Below are positions 10,301 to 19,300 of a stretch of DNA of 64,000 bases, piece after piece. How positions within the stretch are numbered: the first letter of the stretch is position 1; each line of letters starts with the position of its first letter. Source of the stretch: an uncultured Oribacterium sp. GTDB taxonomy: Bacteria > Bacillota > Clostridia > Lachnospirales > Lachnospiraceae. Under the pieces are notes generated by a model. That model ran no database searches, was not told where the DNA came from, and saw only the letters and a program-made list of their open reading frames with translations. The stretch lies in the NCBI GenBank assembly GCA_946413525.1, contig CAMKKZ010000021.1, positions 1 to 64,000 of the forward strand, in the 5' to 3' direction. The position numbers were made by a program, and so were the translations under genes.

Positions 10301-13300
10301 CTTCATGGCATAGATTCGGATCGTGAAGGAACGCATCACGCTGCCGGCATCGGTCATCTCATGCACCCAGTAGCCGGAAACCTTCTGGTAGGTCACGCCG
10401 TCCACGGTACGGATGCTGTAGGAAGGCGTACCCTTGAAAACTTCTGTCAGGCTGCTTTCCTCGAATTCCGCCTCCGTCACGTCGCAGGGGAGCTCAATCT
10501 CCACCCACGGATGAACCTTCCGGGTCTTGCCGCTCGCTGCCCCCTTCTTCGGAGCGATGCTGAGCAGGAAGGAATAGGTAAAGCTGTCATAGGAGCGGAC
10601 CAGGAGGTTGTTCGTACTGCTGTCATAACCGGCATCCCATTCCGCCATCTGATCCGGCTCATAATACTTGCCGTCATGCAGGTACATACCGGCATGCTCG
10701 CCGTCGGAAACGAGCTCCCAGCCTTCCTGTCCGGCCATGTCTTTCGCCCGTTTTTCCTTCGCCGCGATCTCATCCCGCCGGGCAAGCTGCTCGGGCTTGT
10801 TTTCGGCCCACGTCACCGTGCCGTCCGTAATGCCGGACCCATAGTTCTCGGATTCCAGATGGAAATCCTCAATGTATACGTCCGAATCAAACTCATCGTC
10901 CACCGGCGTCTCATAAAAGGCCGCCGTAAGCTGCAGGTTGCAGGAGGACAGGATGCTGCCGGTAATGTACTGGCCGCCCACGGATGCATTTTCCGAATTG
11001 GAGATCACCGGGGCTGTACGGTTCGAGCCCTTGTAGGTATCATCCTTCCAGGCATTGTACTCTTCGTTTCCCATCAGCATGGCTGCCATGATCGTGAACT
11101 TCGGCTTGTTCGTAATCAGCTCTGGATGGCTGAAGTCGTACTGCGTGCCCTCGTACCAGGAGTAGATATCGTTCCCACTGCCATAGAGCGTGGTAAAGTT
11201 GCCCGCAACCTCTCCCCTGGAAACCATGAAGGTCATATTATTAAGCGGGTACTGGGCAATGCCGCCGCCGATGTCGGCGATGTTCTCCGTAATGAGGCCG
11301 CCCATCATGTAGGCCGTGCCGCCGTTCTGGTAAATGCCGCCTCCACGGGAAGCCTTGTTCCCCCGGACCTCCGTGCCCTCGTTAATGTAGAGCGTTCCGC
11401 CGCCCTGGTAAATGGCGCCGCCCGAGCCGGCCACGGCGTTTCCGCTGCCCTGGCGGGCGTAGGTCACCGTGTTCCCCTGCATCAGGACATTGCTCAGATA
11501 GACCTTGCCGTCATCCATGGAAATGGCGCCGCCCCTGACCTTTGCCGTATTGTTGATAATCTGGACCTTGTGCTCCTCGTCCGGCCCGCCGATATTAACC
11601 GTGCCATTCCCGACGTTACAGATAATGCCGCTGCTTCCCACGAGATTGTTCCGGATCACGCCGCCGCTGATGGCCACCTTGCCGGTATTGTTCGCGATAA
11701 TACCATGGTTATTCACCACGGTGTTGTCCTCAATGACGCCGCCGGTCATGACAAACTTCCCGGAAGTGTTTCGGATCAGCACGGCTCCGCCGTAATAATT
11801 CGTCCTGTTCCCGCGAAGCGCCCCGTCCTTTTCCAACGTAAAGGTTCCTGCGTCAATGCAGACCGCGCCGCCGCCATAGGACCAGGAATTGCTGACACCG
11901 CCGGCCCGGCAATTCGCGATCTGCCCGGAGGACAGGGTCGCGTTGCCTCCGTTTGTCACGTGGACGCCGCCACCGGCCTGGCCCGCAGTTCCGGTAATGG
12001 TGCCGATGGCTCCCTCTTTCGCCGGATAAACCTTCACGCCGTTATTCACGGCGTTCTCTCCCGTCTTCTTTTCATCCACGATCCGGACGTCGCCGGAGCA
12101 GGAAATCGCGGAGGAGCCGTTGCCAAGCAGCGTGAAGCCGTTCAGGTTAAGAACCACATCGGCCTCGCCGGGGATCTGCACATTCTCCGTCACATCATCC
12201 ACCAGGATGATCTCCGGCTTCTCCTGACCGGCAAACTCCCCATGCTTTCCGCTGAGGATCGCCTCGATAGCCTCCTGGACGGAATTATACACCGTATACA
12301 ATCCGCCCTCGAGGTTCCTGACCGCCGCTGCCGACTTCGCCGTCTTGTAATTCAGGGTCAGCGGCAGGGCATAAGGCATGATGCCCTTCACCTCGTCATA
12401 GTACAGATTGTCGTTCCGCTCATCGATCCAGGCAATGCCCGTCCTCGCCTGATCCGTCCCCGCCTCGTCAAGGAACATGTCGGAGGCCCTGATCAGGGTG
12501 ACCTGGGAAGTCCTGTAGCTCGAATTATAACTGTCATAGACATCCTGCCCTAGATTAGCGTGGTTGTCGTACAACTTGCCGCCGGAAAGGATGAAATGGC
12601 TCTTTGAATAGTTCACATAGACGCCGCCGCCATTGGCAGCCGCGGTATTTTCCGTCACGGTGCCCTGCCTCAGCTCGAATACCGTGTAATTTCCAAGAAG
12701 AATCCCGGCCCCGCTTCCGGTCGCCGTATTCTTTTCAATCCGGACATCCTTGCCGTCAATGTACTGTTTAAACAGTTCCTTGAAAGCCTCGTTCTGCTCA
12801 TTATAGACATAGAGCCCCCCGCCATCCACGGCAGTATTTCCGCTGATGGTGCCACCTGTAATGGCCAGGGATCCGGAATCCTGAAACAAACCGCCGCCGG
12901 TTCCGCTCTTAAGGTGATTCCCGGAAATCTCCACCTGATCCTTCATGATGGTGCGGAACCTGGTAATATAGACGCCGCGCCCCGTATTGTCCTTAATGGC
13001 CGTGCTGCCGCTCAGGATGAGCCCCGGCACTGTTTCCGGATCGCTCATGTTTACGTTCCAGGAACCGAGGTACAGGCCGCCGGTAGCATTGCTGTTCCTG
13101 GCAATATTTCCGCTGATTTCGCAGTCCCTGAATTCAATCGTCAGCGTGGCAAGCTGCGTACACAGGACGGCGCCATCGCTTGCCTCATTGCCTTTGAACT
13201 CGCACTGATCAAAGAGCAGGACGGCGCCTTTTTCATAGTCGCTGCTGTAATAGCCGCCCATGATCCCACCGCCGCTTGATACCGTATAGTTATCATTAAT

Positions 13301-16300
13301 CTTCACTCTGCGGAAAACAGTACCGTCAGGGACAATCTGGAAGCGCAGGCCGCCGGCATTCACAGCCCTGTTATTCAGGATATCCGTATCCTCCACGAGG
13401 GTGGTAAGGGCAGCCTTCAGTTCCTCAAAATAATCCTCCGCCATTCCCTCCGCGATTTCCAGAGCTTCCTGCTTCTTTTCCTCCTCCGTCATTTCCCCTG
13501 GCATATCGTCCATGCTGACAAAGCTCGTGACGTTATCCTTATAATATTTCACGAGACCATTCTTCACGCCATCGAAATTTTTCGCGCCGGAAACATAGAG
13601 ACCGCCGCACCAGCCGTCCAACATGTTCGCCTCATTCTCCTCAATGAGGCATCCCTTCATTTCTATGGGGACAGTGGCATAAATGCCGCCATAATTCTTT
13701 GCCTTGTTCCCTGTCACCGTAAGATCCGTGAGCCACACCTTGGTATGGGTGTTGGATCCCGTTATCCGGATTCCACCGTCCTCTTCCATCGCGCGGTTAT
13801 TGCTGACAACCGTCTCATACCCTTCTTTCCCAATATGCATGAAGCCGCAGTAAAGAGTCAGACCTCCGCCGTATATGGCGGTATTTCCCGTGATCGTCGT
13901 GTCATAAATCCGAATATCATCCCGATAGGAAAGGGGCGTATTCATATAGTTGTTCCAGTTATTATATCCCGTGACATAAATGGCGCCGCCATACTGGTTG
14001 ACAGACTTATTCCCGGTAAACAGGCTCCCTCCATGAATCAGGAGCTGGTTCCCCTTGCTCTTCTGCTTCGGATTACCCTCCTCGTCCAAAACCGGATTCC
14101 CGTCATCGTCCAGTTCGTCAGCCATTGCATCGCTTCGGATGAAGCGATCGAAATGGACGCGCATTGCCCCGCCGTGGGAAAGGGCTGTGCAATTTTGGAT
14201 AATGCTGCCGTCCTCAATCACAACGCTGGTCGCGGAACCATTCCAGTTTCCATCGTTATACAAATCTGCGTAAATCGCGCCGCCTTCACTGTCTGTGGAG
14301 CAATCCTCGATGACACTCTTCCCCTTCATGGTGAAGGAGGCGTCATAATAGGTACTGACGTTATTGACTCTGGTCGTATTGCTGTTCACATAGACCGCGC
14401 CGCCGGACCCGCTACTGTGGAAGCCGGAAATTTTGATGCCGTCCAGCACTACGTGGCCGCCGTTAATATGGATGGCTCGCATGTCCGCGCCATCCGGAGA
14501 CAGAATCCGCCCCTTGTTTACCTTCACGTAGTTCTCTTGATTGTCATCCGCTTTCTCTCTATTAGCATCATCCTCCTCGATGGTCGAACGGAGTGTCAGG
14601 GTTCCAAGAACCTTGTCAAGATAGAAAACCTGCTGCTTCGCCCCCTTAAGCTCGTAGCCATTCAGATCCACGGTAAGACTCTTCGGCTGGTTCAAAAGGA
14701 CACTCTCCTGAAGATTCTTAAGGAGATAGATCACGTCCCCGTCCTTTGCCTCGTTAACGGCCGCCTGCAGGGTATTATAGCTCTTCTCCCCGATCCTGGC
14801 CGCTCCTTTGATTTCATGATCCTTGATGGCCTGAAGGCAGAGTATCCCCTCCGCAAGCTTCGCCGTCATATCCGGTATGTCCTGACTCAGGGTAACGTAT
14901 TTCCCGAAGCTTACCTCGTCCAGCCAGCAATTATAATCCTCGGAGCCCATGGCGGAAGCATCCCGGAGCTCCACATTCTTTGAATTCTGGATAAGATAAA
15001 TGTCCGAACCGCGCATGCCCGTACCAAGAGAAGACTTATTGCCGTAAACCGCGCCGCCTTCCATCTTAAGATAGGTATTGGCTCCGGTCGTGTTATAAAA
15101 AATACCGCCGCCATAACCCGCGCTGTTTCCCATGATAAGGGCATTCCCTGACAGGATAAGGCCCGTCCAGTCGGAAGCCATATAAATACCGCCGCCATAG
15201 TAGCCATTGTTATTGACAACATTATCCTTAATTACACCGCCGGAAATATCCGCCCGACCCTGGTCATAAAGATAAATGCCCGCGCCATGATCATTCACCT
15301 TATTCTCGCTGATCTCACCACCAGTCATCACAATGTTCGACAGACGCTCATTGTTCCGGTTCACGCGGATCACATCTGTCCTGATGCCGCCGGCATTCCC
15401 GGTGATTTTTCCTCCCTTCAGGAAAACCCGGCTTGCGCTGGTAAGCTGAATTCCCCGCCCGGTATTCTTGCTGATCTCGCCGCCCTCCATCGTGAAGGTG
15501 GCGCCCCGGTTCCAATAGGAGTAAGTAATTCCATTTGAGGTAAAATTTGCGCCCTTCTCGGGATCCCGGTCCTTTTCATAGCCATAATAAACATAGACAC
15601 CGGCACCCGAGTTTCCACTGACTGAACCTCCGGTCATCAGCATCTCGGCCTCATCAGAAAGGTAGACGCCGGCGCCGACATTCGCGTTATTGTTCGTGAT
15701 GCTTCCGCCTTCCAGATAGAATCTGGCGCCGTCCCGAACATACACGCCGCCGCCGTACCGCCAGGTCGGCCATTGATACGTCAGTCCCTCCGGCAGCACG
15801 ATGCCGGTTCCCTTGCCGTCCGTAACCTTCCCGCTCTGCTCTACGCTGTTATCCTGCAGCGTGAACACGGCTTCCTTTTCCACCGTGATGACGGAGCCAA
15901 GCCTTGGAGCGCGAAGGTTCTTCCCGTTAAGGTCAAGGATCACAGGATATCCAGCAGGAATGCTGACATTTTCCATGCTGTCCTGCAGCATCCGGACGGA
16001 ACGTGTACCTTCTTCGGTATCCGTCATCTCATCCGACACCGCAGCCTGCACAGAAACATACTTCTTCCCGGTCTTTACATTTTCCGCCACAAAGCCGTCA
16101 TAATCCTTGTATGTGAAATAATTATACACATCCTTTCTGGAGGGTTTCACCGGGTCGAAGTCCATAATGGCCAGTTCCGCATTTTCCTCAAGGTTATCCA
16201 CTGCCTCCGTGTGATAAACATAGTTTTTTTCATCATACCAGGCTGCGCTCTCGCCAGGCGCTTCCAGGCGGTAGCTGATACGTGACCATGCCGGATTTGA

Positions 16301-19300
16301 ATCCTGATAACTCCTGGCTCCCATATCGTTTCCCGATGTCCTGGCATGATTATCCCGCAAAAGGCCTCCATTCAGATGGAACCCCCAGGGATAAGCCGGT
16401 TCTTCACTACCATCACCGTAGGTTTCAATATAAACACCACCGCCATAATTAGCTTCGTTCCGTACAATGGCCGCATTTTGCTCCACCAAAATATGGGGAT
16501 TATAATAAGTACGGATTCCTCCGCCATTTCCAGACGCCTTGTTGCCGCTGATTTCTACATTCCCTTTCAGTGTTAAAAGATGCGACTTGTAGGTGGTTGA
16601 AAAGGCGTAAATACCTCCGCCGCTGCCCGTAGCCGTATTATTGACAATCTTTCCGCCTGAGATAAAGGAACCATCGGCATTTAATTCAAGGTCAATGCCG
16701 CCACCGGATCCTGCCGTATTGGCGCTGACCTCGCCGCCGGTCATCTCAATAAGGGCATTGACAAAAAAACCGCCTCCATTGCTGTTTGCCCTGTTGCGGG
16801 TCACAAGGCCACCATCCATCAAGAGACTCGATGCATAGAAGCCGCCACCTGACCCCTTGGAATAATTGTCATATATTTCCACGCCATCGGGAATGTGCAG
16901 ACGTCCGAAACGTCCGCCGCCCCCGGTACCATTCGACAGATTCCCGTAAATCCGAGTCCCGTTTTCCAGATAAGTGTCCGTTGGCGTAGCATAAATTCCC
17001 CCGCCCTCGTTGGAACAGTAGTTGTTCCGGAAAATCGTATTTCCCTTTACCGTAAGGGAAATACCGCCGCCCTGGCAGAATCCGGCGCCACTATAGCCGC
17101 GCCTTTCCCAATAGGAAATATTGTTTTCAAACAGACAGTCCTCGAGGATGACGTCCCGATCCGTGTAGCCAGACCACTGATCCATGCAGAAGCCGGCGCC
17201 GGATCCCCCGGTCCGGTTGTTCAGGAATTCGCAGCGTTCAATGGTCGCGGCATTCCTGTAAATATATCCGCCGCCGGCGTAGCAGCCCGCCGTATCCGAC
17301 ATATTCCCCGTGAAAAGGCTGTCGCTGATCACTACGCGTCCGCGCCCAGACTCGTGAATATAAAAGCCCGCGCCCGCTCCGCCTGTGGGAACAGCCTCGA
17401 TATGGTTCCCCTTGAATACGGATTTACTGATGGAAACCGAGGTGACCGTCACGTCCCCGCTTCCGGTATAATAATCAACGTAAAAACCGCCGCCGTGGCT
17501 TGCTCCCCGGTTGTTTCGGAAAAGCGTGTTCTCAATCTCAATAAGCTTCATGTATCTGTACATGTAGCCGCCGGCGCCGTGACGGTTACCGTTCAGGTAA
17601 TCGCCCAGCACATTATTCTCGATGATCGCGTTCTTAAGGCTCAGCTCGCTGAAATAATTATTCTCACTGTAGAGATAGAAGCCGCCGCCGTCTATATAAG
17701 CCCTGTTGCCGGAGATCTTGCCCCCGGCCGCCTCAATACGGCTTCTCCAATTGATATAAATACCGCCGCCCTTTCCCAATTCCGCGAGGTTTCCTCTAAG
17801 GGCCAGGAGCTCAGCCGCCTCAATGTCGGAAAGGTCGTCATGATCCGAATAGGCGTCCGCGCCGTACTCAGCGCCGGAAAGATCGTCCTCGTCCACTTCG
17901 GTGACGCCGGATGCAGCCGCTTCCGCAAGGTCACTCCCGGTCCCTGCGGATGACGCCTTCTCCTCCGCCGCGGCCTTCTCTGCCTTGCGCCACTGTCCCT
18001 CCGCATCGATCGCAGTATTTGTGGGCACGCCAAGCAAGCCGCCCTCTCCCAGATAGAAGACGGAGTCAAGTCCGTTCATATAAACGCCGCCGCCGTTTTC
18101 CTCTTCCGCCGTGTTTCCGGCGATCCGGCCGCCATTTTTAAGACGGAGCGCCGACCCCTGGGCATAGAAGTACATGCCGCCGCCGTTCTTTTTGGCCGTA
18201 TTGCCGCTGATCAGGGCGCTGCCCTTGACTGTGACATCCGCCTTTGCGTCAAAATAAACGCCGCCGCCATTCACAGTGGCCCGGTTCCCATAGAGCACAA
18301 GGCCATCCATGCTCCAGGATGCTTTTTCCATGTCGTCATAATCCGCCTCATCCTCGGAAAATACCGCGAAAGCTATACCCCCGCCGTTCTTTGCCTCGTT
18401 GTTGCTGACAACACTCTTCTCGCCATTCTTCGTTTCAAAAGTGACGGATTTTGCCGAATAGGCAAAAATGCCGCCGCCGTTTTCCGATGCCTTGTTGCCG
18501 GAAACGCGTCCACCGGCCAGCATGAGCTTCCCGCCCTCGTTCACGGTAATGCCGCCGCCGTTGCCCTTCGTGCTGAAGTTGCAGACCGTTCCGCCCATCA
18601 GCCAGAGCTCGCCCCGCGCGGCCACCTCGATGCCCCGGACCTGGGAAAGCCCAGCTCCGTCAATCTTTCCGGTCTTACCCTCCGAGCTGTCCATGACCAC
18701 CAGCTTCCCGAACACGGTAATGCCGGTATTGTTCTTCTTTCCCTTCGGGCGCAGCGTGTGACCGTTCAGATCCAGTTCAACCGTCAGCCGCCCTTCATCC
18801 CCTTCGCGGAAGGTGTCCAGTACCACCAGGTCCTCATTAAAATCATTGCTCAGGCTGATGGTCAGGGTATGACTGCTTTCATCATAATTATAACTGTATC
18901 CTTCATCGCCCGCATTGAACTCTGAAAGCTCCTGCAGGGAGGCCTCTTCTTCTCCGTCATCTTCTCCCAAAAGGGAATCCGCCGCCTCTTCCCGTCCTGT
19001 GGCAGTCGCCGCGCCCTCGCTGAGCGCCTCTACCGTCTTCTCCGAAATGACCAGGGCACTGCCATAGTCATCTTCCGGTTCGCCATCCTCAGCCTCCGAA
19101 TCCTGCGAATCCTGCGACTCCTCGAAGTCCTCATTGTCGTCCGTATTATCCGCGCTGCCGGCATTCCCTGCGGCATCCGCATCATCGGCATCCCCGGCAA
19201 CATCCTCCGCATTCTCCGTGGAATCCGAATCCACGGCCTCTCCCGCATCGTCTGTGACCTCCGCATCCACGGCATCACTCACACCCTCGGCGTCACTGAC

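Noticed and set aside
8168-12553. Very long open frame (1461 codons) on the plus strand opposite the giant adhesin gene
   Set aside because: It is antisense to a continuous repeat-rich coding region with strong codon bias. The translation has no recognisable domain or signal, and no ribosome site precedes it. Similar long antisense frames occur opposite both giant genes.
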